Positions 8,869 to 17,669 of a stretch of 64,000 bases of DNA are shown here, in pieces; positions within the stretch are counted from its first letter, which is position 1, and each line of letters opens with the position of its first letter. This stretch comes from Shewanella atlantica (GTDB lineage Bacteria; Pseudomonadota; Gammaproteobacteria; Enterobacterales; Shewanellaceae). The stretch lies in the NCBI RefSeq assembly GCF_003966265.1, contig NZ_RXNV01000002.1:372001-436000 (forward strand), read 5' to 3'. The position numbers were made by a program, and so were the translations under genes. The notes under the pieces are model-generated. The model was not told the DNA's origin and did no database searches. It saw nothing but the letters and a program-made list of their open reading frames with translations.

Positions 8869-10119
8869 ATGGAAACCCGCTTAAGCCGATATATTCTTCT
8901 TTTGATATTGCTGGTTGTAATCGGCTTGCTCGTTCATGAAGAGAAAAACAGTGGTAGTGGCTTAACCCCCAGTCAAATAGCATTCGAGCTGTTTGCAGCG
9001 AACCGATATAAAGCAGGGCTTTTTTGTCGCGAAAAAGGGTGGGACTTTTGTGACAAATGGGCCGATTATCCAAGGAGCCAATTTAGTAGTGTAAATGCTG
9101 CCTTGCCGCATGAATCAACAGAGTTCAATTTAACAGGTGTTAAGCCATACCCAATGGTGCAGGAGTTCAGTTCCGATAGCCAGTCACGGCTTGTCGTTAA
9201 TGAAGTGCACACTTCATCGGATAATAGCTCAGCTCTTTGTGCCGAACCTATGGCCAAAACCGTTAAACAAGATAAACCTAAGCAGCAGATCTACAGCTGG
9301 ACAGATGACAAGGGTCAGGTGCATTTTACCGATGATGCCAGACAGGGCGATCAGCATAATCTTTCGCTGACAAGTTATCAGGATCCTGAATATTCTTTTG
9401 ATTTGGCGGTAAAATCCACAGGTGGCCGGCTTCCACTTGCTTTTAAAGACAAGATAACCGCAGCCATTAAAAAGGTCAGTGAGATCTATGAAGTGTATCT
9501 TCCTACATCGGGGACTGTGCCCGTAAGTGTCAATCTCACTCTGGCCACGACCAAAGGAAGTTATCAGAAACTCCAAAGCCAATATGCGCCAGGACTCGGT
9601 CCCAGCCAAGGTTTTTACCAGGCTCAGTATAATATGGCAGCGGTTTGGCACAGAAGCGACAAACAAGCCTATCAAACGTCTGTTCATGAAACCGTTCATG
9701 TGATCAACGCCAGACTGTTTGGTCCCACGCCCAGATGGTTTAACGAGGGACTGACAGAATATTTCGAGGGGATCCGCATGTCAGGTTATGCCGCTAAGAT
9801 CCCGCCAAGAGAGTGGAAACGGGCCTTCTCAGGCAAAAGCGTGAGTTTAGATACCCTGTTTAGTGCGAAGCAAGAAACCTGGGCGGGCAGTCAACAGACC
9901 ATGTTGTATTCACAATCCCATTCATTGGTCCATTTTTTAATGAGCACACCTAAAGGCAAGATAAGTATGAAAGCCTTGCTCGCGCATTTGGTAGAGACTC
10001 GCTGTGCACCATCTGATTATGCTTCTATCCTCAACAATTATCCCGGTGGTTTAAAGCGACTACAAGCCGATTGGGTGAGTTGGATGAATAGCGAACGTTA
10101 TCGAACCCAGTCTTTTTAA
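8869..10119 (+). CDS. membrane-anchored zinc peptidase with DUF4124 domain
   Basis: The product has 416 residues and an N-terminal signal anchor (YILLLILLVVIGLLVH). A DUF4124 segment (IYSWTDDKGQVHFTDDA) lies near residues 143-160. A gluzincin-type peptidase domain follows, with HETVH (an HExxH zinc motif) near residue 276 and NEGLTEYFEG about 20 residues later supplying the glutamate ligand. This matches DUF1570-like minimal metallopeptidases of the periplasm. AAAGGA lies 9 bases before the ATG. It is divergent from the PepSY operon and followed by repeats, so it appears monocistronic. The substrate is unknown; a role in envelope protein or peptidoglycan processing is a guess. Confidence 0.78.
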   Translation: METRLSRYILLLILLVVIGLLVHEEKNSGSGLTPSQIAFELFAANRYKAGLFCREKGWDFCDKWADYPRSQFSSVNAALPHESTEFNLTGVKPYPMVQEFSSDSQSRLVVNEVHTSSDNSSALCAEPMAKTVKQDKPKQQIYSWTDDKGQVHFTDDARQGDQHNLSLTSYQDPEYSFDLAVKSTGGRLPLAFKDKITAAIKKVSEIYEVYLPTSGTVPVSVNLTLATTKGSYQKLQSQYAPGLGPSQGFYQAQYNMAAVWHRSDKQAYQTSVHETVHVINARLFGPTPRWFNEGLTEYFEGIRMSGYAAKIPPREWKRAFSGKSVSLDTLFSAKQETWAGSQQTMLYSQSHSLVHFLMSTPKGKISMKALLAHLVETRCAPSDYASILNNYPGGLKRLQADWVSWMNSERYRTQSF

Positions 10120-10153
10120 TCGTCATACACACCGACACAATAAACAGCACGTA

Positions 10154-10222
10154 TGTAGGACCGGCTTCAGCCGGGAATGGATCTGCATTGAAAAAGCATC
10201 GCGGCTGAAGCACGCTCCTACA
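10154..10222. repeat. REP-type hairpin, copy 1
   Basis: TGTAGGACCGGCTTCAGCCGGG begins the element and a partly complementary CGGCTGAAGCACGCTCCTACA ends it. The outer ends TGTAGGA and TCCTACA pair, as do the GGCTTCAGCC arms. It is part of the dispersed family found about ten times in this window. Confidence 0.8.
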
Positions 10223-10256
10223 GATACAGATACAGATACAGATACAGATACAGATA
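10221..10256 (+). repeat. CAGATA tandem hexamer, six copies
   Basis: Six perfect CAGATA units run on from the end of the first REP-type element. This is a simple microsatellite that could change length by slippage; it lies outside any gene. Confidence 0.9.
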
Positions 10257-10281
10257 CAGGTACGAAATTGGAATATCTAAA

Positions 10282-10351
10282 TGTAGGACCGGCTTCAGCC
10301 GGGAATGGATCTGCATTGAAAAAAGCTTCACGGCTGAAGCGCGCTCCTACA
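10282..10351. repeat. REP-type hairpin, copy 2
   Basis: This element is nearly identical to the one at 10154-10222 and in the same orientation, with the CAGATA run between them. The pair forms a BIME-like cluster downstream of the peptidase gene. Confidence 0.8.
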
Positions 10352-10646
10352 GAGGGGCAACATATCTTCGTGACTAAAAAGCATTCATAGTGGTTGATAT
10401 TCCGATGCTTTTATGAGCATATAGACCGTATATAATGTATGGTTAATTTATTCGTAGAAGCAAGAGTTCCAGCTAGCAGAAGTAAGATTTCCTGCATTAA
10501 ATTCATTTAACGACCCAGAGTTAGCACAAAAGATTTAGCTTTGTTAAGACACAGATAATCGCTATTTGGCAGCGACCACTCCATGGACGGCTTGCCTACT
10601 TTGATCCCAAGTCATGGTTACAAATCATGATCACAAAGGAAATGGT

Positions 10647-12275
10647 ATGAAATCACAGTCCCATGATATGACCAATCCACCGGATCTGCTGTTAAGTGAC
10701 GGCACCGGCCCCTCAACGCAACGCCAACCTATTTTTCAAGACTATCTGCCTCCCTGCAATCAAGGTTGTCCCGCAGGCGAAAATATTCAGGGCTGGTTAT
10801 CCTTGGCCCATGAACAAAAGTTCGAGCAGGCATGGCAACTCTTAATCGCTGAAAATCCTATGCCTGCGGTGCATGGTCGGGTCTGTTATCACCCCTGTGA
10901 ATCTGTGTGTAACCGAGCCAATGTCGACAGCTCGGTGAGTATCCATCAGGTAGAACGGTTTCTTGGGAATATGGCTATCGAGCAGGGGTGGAAACCAAAA
11001 TTTCAGGCCAGACAAAGCGGCAAGAGGGTGCTCATTGTCGGCGCTGGCCCAAGTGGATTATCGGCGGCGTACCACCTTGCACGGCTGGGACACGATGTCG
11101 AAGTGCGTGACGCAGGCCCCATTGCCGGAGGCATGATGCATTTCGGTATACCAGCCTATCGACTGCCCCGCACAATTCTGTCTGCCGAAATTCAACGCAT
11201 CGAAGATATGGGGGTAAAGTTCACCCTGGACCATAAAGTCGAAGATCTGAAACAGGAAAAATCTGACGGGCAGTTTGATGCGGTCTTTGTTGCCGTCGGT
11301 GCCCATATCAGTCGTAAAGTCGAGATCCCCGCCCGGGAAGCGGGTCATATCTTAGATGCGGTTAGTTTCCTGCGCGATGTCGGTAAGGGTGAGGCAACCA
11401 AGCTTGGCCGCCGCGTGGCCATCTACGGTGGGGGCAATACCGCCATGGACGCCGCGCGAACCGCAAAGCGCCTGGGCGCCGAAGAGACGCTGATCATCTA
11501 CCGCCGCAACATGGAGCAGATGCCAGCCCATCAGTTTGAAGCGGAAGAGGCCCTTGAAGAGGGAGTAAAGATTAACTGGTTACGGACCATCAAGGAGATC
11601 AATCTCGACCAGATCACCGTCGAGAAGATGACACTCGATGAACATGGCAAACCCGTACCAACGGGTGAGTTCGAAACTCTGGAAGCAGATGCGCTCATAT
11701 TAGCCCTTGGGCAGAATATAGACTCCGAACTGCTGGCCTGCTACCCCGAGATCACCTTTAAACCCGACGGTACGGTTATCGTCGATGAGCAGATGATGAC
11801 GGCGCGAAATGGCATCTTCGCCGGTGGTGACATGGTGCCATGCGACAGAACGGTTACCATAGCGACGGGTCACGGCAAAAAAGCCGCTCGTCATATCCAT
11901 GCCTTTCTATCAGGTACCGTTCACCGCTCCAAATGCAAGCCTCCGGTAGCCGATTTTGAGTCACTCAACCTCTGGTATCTCACCGAGGCAGAGCAAACCC
12001 ATCAGCCCACACTCCCGGTTGAGAAACGAGACCATTCCTTTGCCGAGATCCTCGGCAGTCTCGATACTAAGCAAGCCACGTTCGAGGCCAGCCGCTGTTA
12101 TAGCTGCGGTAACTGTTTTGAATGTGATGGCTGTTATGGCGCCTGTCCCGAGCAGGCCATTATCAAACTGGGGGAAGGGCGCTTCTATCAGATCGACTAT
12201 TCCCGCTGCACAGGTTGTACAGCCTGTACCTTACAGTGCCCCACTGGTGCCATACATATGGTGACTACGCGTTAA
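10647..12275 (+). CDS. GltD/NfnB-like NAD(P)H oxidoreductase with extra 4Fe-4S clusters
   Basis: This is a 542-residue flavoprotein. The N-terminal Fer4_20 domain has cysteines in PPCNQGCPAGE (from Cys37) and CYHPCESVC. It is followed by an FAD fold (VLIVGAGPSGLSAAYHLA), an NAD(P) fold (VAIYGGGNTAMDAARTAKRL) and GIFAGGD. The C-terminus adds ferredoxin-like 4Fe-4S motifs, CYSCGNCFECDGCYGACP (from Cys484) and CTGCTACTLQCP. The start at 10647 is preferred because AAAGGAAATGGT precedes it; the frame is also open from 10614. The PFOR gene begins 41 bases downstream, so the pair probably links pyruvate oxidation to NAD(P)H through ferredoxin-type clusters. The family assignment is solid. The direction of electron flow, and whether it uses NADH or NADPH, are not determined. 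Confidence 0.9.
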   Translation: MKSQSHDMTNPPDLLLSDGTGPSTQRQPIFQDYLPPCNQGCPAGENIQGWLSLAHEQKFEQAWQLLIAENPMPAVHGRVCYHPCESVCNRANVDSSVSIHQVERFLGNMAIEQGWKPKFQARQSGKRVLIVGAGPSGLSAAYHLARLGHDVEVRDAGPIAGGMMHFGIPAYRLPRTILSAEIQRIEDMGVKFTLDHKVEDLKQEKSDGQFDAVFVAVGAHISRKVEIPAREAGHILDAVSFLRDVGKGEATKLGRRVAIYGGGNTAMDAARTAKRLGAEETLIIYRRNMEQMPAHQFEAEEALEEGVKINWLRTIKEINLDQITVEKMTLDEHGKPVPTGEFETLEADALILALGQNIDSELLACYPEITFKPDGTVIVDEQMMTARNGIFAGGDMVPCDRTVTIATGHGKKAARHIHAFLSGTVHRSKCKPPVADFESLNLWYLTEAEQTHQPTLPVEKRDHSFAEILGSLDTKQATFEASRCYSCGNCFECDGCYGACPEQAIIKLGEGRFYQIDYSRCTGCTACTLQCPTGAIHMVTTR

Positions 12276-12316
12276 CGGTGACGCTAACTTCAACGAAATT
12301 GTACAGGAGTCATGAT

Positions 12317-15300
12317 ATGGCCAAGCAGGTAACCATAGACGGCGGTGAAGCAACTGCCTACGTCGCTTATCGCACTAATGAAGTTTGCGCTATCTACCCC
12401 ATCACACCATCTTCGACCATGGCTGAACTTGCCGATCAGTGGGCCAGTCAGCATATAGAAAATATCTGGCAACAGGTACCGCTCGTCGCCGAGATGCAGA
12501 GTGAAGGTGGCGCGGCGGGTACAGTCCATGGCGCGTTGCAGACAGGTGCACTGACCACCACCTTTACCGCCTCTCAGGGATTGATGTTGATGATCCCCAA
12601 CATGTTTAAAATCGCCGGCGAGCTAACCCCGACCGTATTTCATGTGGCGGCCAGAGCGCTGTCTACTCAGGGGTTGTCGATATTCGGTGATCATCAGGAT
12701 GTGATGGCAGTACGCATGACAGGTTTCGCTCAGTTGGCTTCCGCTTCGGTGCAGGAGTGTCATGATATGGCGTTGGTGTCTCAGGCGGTAACGCTCAACT
12801 GCCGCGTGCCCTTTATTCATTTCTTCGATGGTTTTAGAACCTCCCATGAGGTCAGCAAGATAGATCTGCTCGAAGATGGACAGATAAAGGCGATGATCGA
12901 TGATGATAGGGTCTATGACCATCGCTCGCGGGCACTCAATCCCGATAACCCCTTCATGCGCGGCAGTGCACAAAACCCGGATACCTATTTTCAGTCAAGG
13001 GAGTCAGCCAGCCGGTACTACCTGGATGCTGTAGGGGCTGTCGACAGTGCTCTGGATAAGTTCTATGAGATAACAGGGAGGCGTTACCAAAGCTTTGAGT
13101 ACTATGGCGCCGATGATGCCGAGCGCGTTATCGTCATCATGGGCTCGGGAAGTGAGACGGCGATAACCACGGCAAAGTACCTAAACTTGCAAGATGGTAA
13201 GGTCGGTGTGCTAAGAGTACGACTTTATCGTCCCTTCAGCTGTGAACATCTGCTAAAGGCGTTGCCACAATCGGTGCGCAGTGTCGCCGTATTAGACAGA
13301 ACCAAAGAGCCCGGCAGTGATGGCGAGCCTCTGTATAAAGATGTCAGCAATGCCCTGTATCAGGCGGTAAGCCAGGGTAAACGAAAAACCATGCCGTTAG
13401 TCATAGGCGGCCGTTATGGTTTAGCCAGCAAGGAGTTCACTCCGGCCATGGTGGCCAGAGTTTATAAGGAGCTGTTAAGCAAAACGCCAAAGAACGATTT
13501 CACCATAGGCATCATAGATGACGTCTGTAACAGCAGTCTGGAGGTAACCGAGTTACTGGATATCGAGTCTGACAAATTGGTGCAGGCCATGTTCTATGGT
13601 CTTGGCTCTGACGGCACCGTTAGTGCCAACAAGAACAGCATCAAGATCATCGGCGACGTCGAAGGCTACTACGCCCAGGGCTATTTCGTTTACGACTCCA
13701 AGAAAGCCGGTTCGCAGACTGTCTCTCATCTACGTTTCGGCCCCGATCCTATTCGCGCTCCCTATCTTATTCAATCTGCAAACTTCATTGCCTGTCATCA
13801 ATTCAGTTTCATCCAACATGTAGATATGCTCGAACGGGCAAAACAGGGCGCCACCTTCCTGCTGAACAGTCATTATAACGCCGAAGAGGTATGGCAGCAG
13901 CTGCCATCCGATGTGCAGCAAACCTTGATCACTAAGCAGATACAGTTTTATGTCATCGACGGAGCCAAGGTGGCACGCTCGGTCGGCATGGGCAAACGTA
14001 TTAACACAGTGATGCAAACCTGTTTCTTTGCGCTCTCTGGTGTGATGCCCAAAGATCAGGCCATCGAGCGAATTAAGCTGGCGGCGGAAAAAACCTACGC
14101 CAAGAAGGGCGAAGAGGTGGTGAAACGTAACTTTGCCGCTATCGAGCAGGCATTGGCTCACTTGGAGCAAGTTAAGCTACCCGAAAAAATAAGCGCCCAG
14201 TCGGGCAAAGAGCCCAATGGATTGTTTGAGCGGGCCTCCGGTTTTGTTAAAGAGGTCACCGCCGAGATGTTTCATGGCCGCGGCGATCTTATTCCCGTCA
14301 GCATGATCCCCGATGACGGTACCTATCCCACCGGCACCAGCCAGTATGAGAAGCGCAGCATTGCCAGTGAGATCCCAATCTGGGATCGCGAGATCTGTAT
14401 CCAATGTGGTAACTGCGCCATCGTCTGTCCACATGCCGCCATTCGGGCAAAATTTTATAACAAACGCCGCCTTCAAGGTGCTCCCGAGCTGTTTCCCTCG
14501 AGCAATGTTACCTCCCGCGGCTTCCCCGATGCCCGCTACACCCTGCAGGTGTATGCCGACGATTGTACCGGCTGCGGTCTGTGTGTGAAGGCTTGCCCGG
14601 TTAATCATCCGGCAGACGAGCATCACCACGCGATCAACATGCAAAACAAGGAGAAGCATCTCGATGAGGAGCGAATAAATCTCGAGTTTTTCGAGACCAT
14701 CGCCTATAACCGCCGAACACGGGTAGATTTTTCAAACGTGCGTGGCGTCCAGTTTCTGCAGCCGCTATTTGAATTCTCCGGTGCCTGTAGCGGTTGCGGT
14801 GAAACCCCTTATCTTAAGCTGCTCAGTCAGCTGTTTGGCGATAGAATGTTGGTCGCCAATGCGACAGGATGTTCTTCCATTTACGGTGGCAACCTGCCAA
14901 CCACGCCATGGGCCAAGAACAGCGATAACAAGGGCCCAGCCTGGGCGAATTCACTATTTGAAGACAATGCCGAGTTTGGTTATGGCTACCGACTCACCGC
15001 AGACAAACACCAGGAGCTGGCACAATCTCGGCTACTTGCCTTAAAAGACAGACTAGATCCTGAGCTGGTCGAGCAGACGGTTAACGCCCCGCAATCTCAT
15101 GAGTCTGAAATTCATGAGCAGCAGGAGAGGGTACAAGGATTGGCCGAACAACTGCGGGCGATGGACGATCCAAGAGCCAAAGAGCTGCTATCGGTTATCG
15201 ATCACCTGGTTCGCCGCAGCATCTGGATAGTCGGCGGGGATGGCTGGGCCTACGACATTGGCTATGGCGGCGTCGATCATGTACTGGCCAGTGGGCGTGA

Positions 15301-15895
15301 CGTCAACATTCTGGTGATGGACACAGAGGTCTACTCCAATACCGGCGGTCAGTCCTCCAAGGCAACCCCCATAGGAGCCGTTGCCAAGTTTGCCGCCGGA
15401 GGTAAGGCTGTGCCGAAGAAAGACTTAGCACTACAGGCCATCGCTTACGGTAATGTCTATGTGGCGCGTATCGCCCTCGGCGCCAGCCCCCAGCAGACTC
15501 TGCAAGCATTCCGTGAGGCCGAAGCCTATAACGGCCCGTCACTCATCATCGCCTACAGCCACTGTATCGAGCATGGCATCAATATGATTGACGGCATGCA
15601 GCAGCAGGATCTGGCAGTGAAGGCGGGTTACTGGCCCCTGTATCGTTACAACCCGACGCTGAGAAGTGCCGGACGCAATCCATTTATGCTCGATTCACTG
15701 CGTCCTACATTGAAACTGGAGGACTATGCCTATAATGAAAACAGATACCGTAGCCTGTTAATATCTGATCCCGAGGAAGCCGAACGGCTTATTAATCTGG
15801 CCAGACAGGTGGTTAACCAAAAATGGGCCTTGTATGAAGAGATGGCGACACGCAACGCGCATAAATTTACACCTCACACCCGCAGTCGCACTTGA
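12317..15895 (+). CDS. nifJ: pyruvate:ferredoxin (flavodoxin) oxidoreductase
   Basis: The product has 1192 residues, the usual size of single-chain homodimeric PFOR. It converts pyruvate and CoA to acetyl-CoA and CO2 and reduces ferredoxin or flavodoxin. The N-terminal domain (IDGGEATAYVAYRTNEVC, IYPITPSSTMAE) is followed by the gamma and EKR regions, two 4Fe-4S motifs at CIQCGNCAIVCP (Cys694) and CTGCGLCVKACP (Cys750), and the C-terminal thiamine-diphosphate domain with ACSGCGETPY, GGDGWAYDIGYGG (about 974) and TEVYSNTGGQ. The ATG at 12317 has AGGAG 7 bases before it and matches the family N-terminus. An in-frame start at 12215 would overlap the upstream gene and is unlikely. It is co-transcribed with the preceding oxidoreductase and is probably used under oxygen limitation. 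Confidence 0.96.
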   Translation: MAKQVTIDGGEATAYVAYRTNEVCAIYPITPSSTMAELADQWASQHIENIWQQVPLVAEMQSEGGAAGTVHGALQTGALTTTFTASQGLMLMIPNMFKIAGELTPTVFHVAARALSTQGLSIFGDHQDVMAVRMTGFAQLASASVQECHDMALVSQAVTLNCRVPFIHFFDGFRTSHEVSKIDLLEDGQIKAMIDDDRVYDHRSRALNPDNPFMRGSAQNPDTYFQSRESASRYYLDAVGAVDSALDKFYEITGRRYQSFEYYGADDAERVIVIMGSGSETAITTAKYLNLQDGKVGVLRVRLYRPFSCEHLLKALPQSVRSVAVLDRTKEPGSDGEPLYKDVSNALYQAVSQGKRKTMPLVIGGRYGLASKEFTPAMVARVYKELLSKTPKNDFTIGIIDDVCNSSLEVTELLDIESDKLVQAMFYGLGSDGTVSANKNSIKIIGDVEGYYAQGYFVYDSKKAGSQTVSHLRFGPDPIRAPYLIQSANFIACHQFSFIQHVDMLERAKQGATFLLNSHYNAEEVWQQLPSDVQQTLITKQIQFYVIDGAKVARSVGMGKRINTVMQTCFFALSGVMPKDQAIERIKLAAEKTYAKKGEEVVKRNFAAIEQALAHLEQVKLPEKISAQSGKEPNGLFERASGFVKEVTAEMFHGRGDLIPVSMIPDDGTYPTGTSQYEKRSIASEIPIWDREICIQCGNCAIVCPHAAIRAKFYNKRRLQGAPELFPSSNVTSRGFPDARYTLQVYADDCTGCGLCVKACPVNHPADEHHHAINMQNKEKHLDEERINLEFFETIAYNRRTRVDFSNVRGVQFLQPLFEFSGACSGCGETPYLKLLSQLFGDRMLVANATGCSSIYGGNLPTTPWAKNSDNKGPAWANSLFEDNAEFGYGYRLTADKHQELAQSRLLALKDRLDPELVEQTVNAPQSHESEIHEQQERVQGLAEQLRAMDDPRAKELLSVIDHLVRRSIWIVGGDGWAYDIGYGGVDHVLASGRDVNILVMDTEVYSNTGGQSSKATPIGAVAKFAAGGKAVPKKDLALQAIAYGNVYVARIALGASPQQTLQAFREAEAYNGPSLIIAYSHCIEHGINMIDGMQQQDLAVKAGYWPLYRYNPTLRSAGRNPFMLDSLRPTLKLEDYAYNENRYRSLLISDPEEAERLINLARQVVNQKWALYEEMATRNAHKFTPHTRSRT

Positions 15896-15951
15896 TGCAT
15901 GTTTGATACAGACTTTAAATCAGACTTTCAACAAGAGTTAGGTAAACAGGG

Positions 15952-16731
15952 ATGAAAAGTTCAATGCTAAGCTTATTGGTCACGCTACTGCTGATGTATC
16001 TGAGTGTCTGCCTGCTGCTCTTTGTGGCGCAGCGTAAATTTATGTATTTCCCAACGCCGCCTCTATTGCACTTTTCGCCGCCAATGGAGGCTACACAGAT
16101 AATTTTTGAAAATGAGGGCGAGAGCCTGAGTGGTTGGGTGGTCAATGAGGGCCACTCTAAGGCGTTACTCTACTACGGAGGCAATGCCGAGAACATCGAG
16201 TACAACATTCCATTTTTCAAGGAGAACCTGACGGACTATACCGTCTACCTCATTGCCTATCGGGGCTATGGAGACAGTACCGGGAAACCTACCGAAGTGA
16301 ACCTATACAGCGATGCCTTGCATATATTTGACCGGGTGATAGCTGACCACGAGCAGGTCTCTTTATTGGGACGAAGCCTAGGCTCTGGCGTCGCCACCTA
16401 TGTGGCGACTCACCGGCAAGTAGATAAGCTGATACTGGTGACTCCGTTCGATAGTACCGCAAATGTCGCTAAATCCGTCTATTGGATGTTTCCGGTATCC
16501 TGGCTGATTAAAGACAAATATGAATCTGCAAAACGTGCACCAAATATTGACGCCAGAACGACCATCATCTACGCCGAAAATGACAATGTTATCCCAAGAG
16601 AGAGCACCGAATATTTGATAGAAGCGTTTTCACACAGGCTCGAAGATAGCATCTTAATCAGAAGCGCCGATCATAACGATATCTCAGAGTATCCCGATTA
16701 TGTTACCGGGCTAAAGCGGGCGCTGGATTGA
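15952..16731 (+). CDS. membrane-anchored alpha/beta hydrolase
   Basis: The product has 259 residues and starts with one membrane helix (SMLSLLVTLLLMYLSVCLLLF). An alpha/beta-hydrolase fold of the Bem46/serine-aminopeptidase type follows. The nucleophile elbow is GRSLGSG near residue 140. Candidate acid and base are the Asp in IYAENDNVIP and the His in SADHNDISEYP. The gene follows nifJ after 56 bases, with AGGTAAACAGGG before the ATG. It may share the transcript, but no functional link is obvious. The substrate is unknown. Confidence 0.85.
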   Translation: MKSSMLSLLVTLLLMYLSVCLLLFVAQRKFMYFPTPPLLHFSPPMEATQIIFENEGESLSGWVVNEGHSKALLYYGGNAENIEYNIPFFKENLTDYTVYLIAYRGYGDSTGKPTEVNLYSDALHIFDRVIADHEQVSLLGRSLGSGVATYVATHRQVDKLILVTPFDSTANVAKSVYWMFPVSWLIKDKYESAKRAPNIDARTTIIYAENDNVIPRESTEYLIEAFSHRLEDSILIRSADHNDISEYPDYVTGLKRALD

Positions 16732-16955
16732 ATCTGTTGTCATAGTTAAGGGAACCGATAGCATAAACACTATAACTCCTAAAAACAGTTCCCAAAAACA
16801 GCTCACATAAGAGTGCTCACATAAGAGTGTTCACAAAAATAGTGCTCACATAAACAGTTTACACAGATTCTTTTATCGACCTTATTATGGTAATTTATTG
16901 ATTATAATAAATATCCTATTTCCAGGTTATAGGTTAAGCAAAAGGAATCGCGTCT

Positions 16956-17669
16956 GTGACAACAGAGTTTTACAACGACAATGCCGAGCTGTTAGCTCGC
17001 CAGTATCTATCGACCACTTTCGAAGAGGTGCATGCTGCCTGGTTGCCTCACCTAAATCAGCTTTTCGATAATCACGTTTCCGGTTTATCCATATTAGATG
17101 TCGGCGCGGGCATTGGCCGCGATGCAGCGTATCTCGCGCAGCGAAGCTCATCATTACCCAAATCATCTGGACAAAGAATCGATGTGGTTGCCGTCGAGCC
17201 GGCACATCTCCTTGCAGATTTAGGAAAGAAGAACACCAAAGGGCACAATGTCACCTGGATAGTCGACAGTTTACCTCGCCTGAATCGGCTCTCAATTTAC
17301 CAAAATGGTTTCAACCTAATTCTTCTTAGCGCGGTGTGGATGCACATTCCACCGAATGAACGCGCTACTGCGCTGCAAACACTCGCACACTTGCTTGCAC
17401 CATACGGCAAGCTGGTTATCACCTTGCGACATGGGCCTAACAGCGACACCAGGATCATGCATCCCGTGAGTGTTGATGAGTTGAAAGCATTAGCGAAAAA
17501 AGTCCATTTATCAGTTATCGAGACGACAAATAGAGACACCGACAAACTCGGTCGCACCCAGGTATTTTGGGAAACGGTAGTGCTACAGCGTGCCAATGAT
17601 CCTGTGGCTACTCCCATAGCAAATAGCCAAGTAGAAAGTGACCCCGCAGTAAATGGCAGTCCTGAATGA
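16956..17669 (+). CDS. class I SAM-dependent methyltransferase
   Basis: The product has 237 residues and starts with GTG at 16956, with AAAGGAA about 9 bases before it. The SAM-binding motif I is ILDVGAGIGRDAAYLA near residue 46. Later core strands include FNLILLSAVWMHIPPNER and GKLVITLRHGP. It lacks the DNA-methylase DPPY or NPPY catalytic signature, so the target may be a small molecule, RNA or protein rather than DNA. The stop overlaps the start of the HNH nuclease gene (ATGA), which points to translational coupling. The methyltransferase fold is certain; the substrate is not. Confidence 0.85.
   Translation: MTTEFYNDNAELLARQYLSTTFEEVHAAWLPHLNQLFDNHVSGLSILDVGAGIGRDAAYLAQRSSSLPKSSGQRIDVVAVEPAHLLADLGKKNTKGHNVTWIVDSLPRLNRLSIYQNGFNLILLSAVWMHIPPNERATALQTLAHLLAPYGKLVITLRHGPNSDTRIMHPVSVDELKALAKKVHLSVIETTNRDTDKLGRTQVFWETVVLQRANDPVATPIANSQVESDPAVNGSPE

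Noticed and set aside
10221..10256. CAGATA run as a possible CRISPR or protein repeat
   Set aside because: It is a perfect microsatellite without spacers and lies outside any gene.
10560..10646. FNR-type box before the PFOR operon
   Set aside because: Only half-sites (TTGATC, ATGATCA) are visible; none fits TTGAT-N4-ATCAA.
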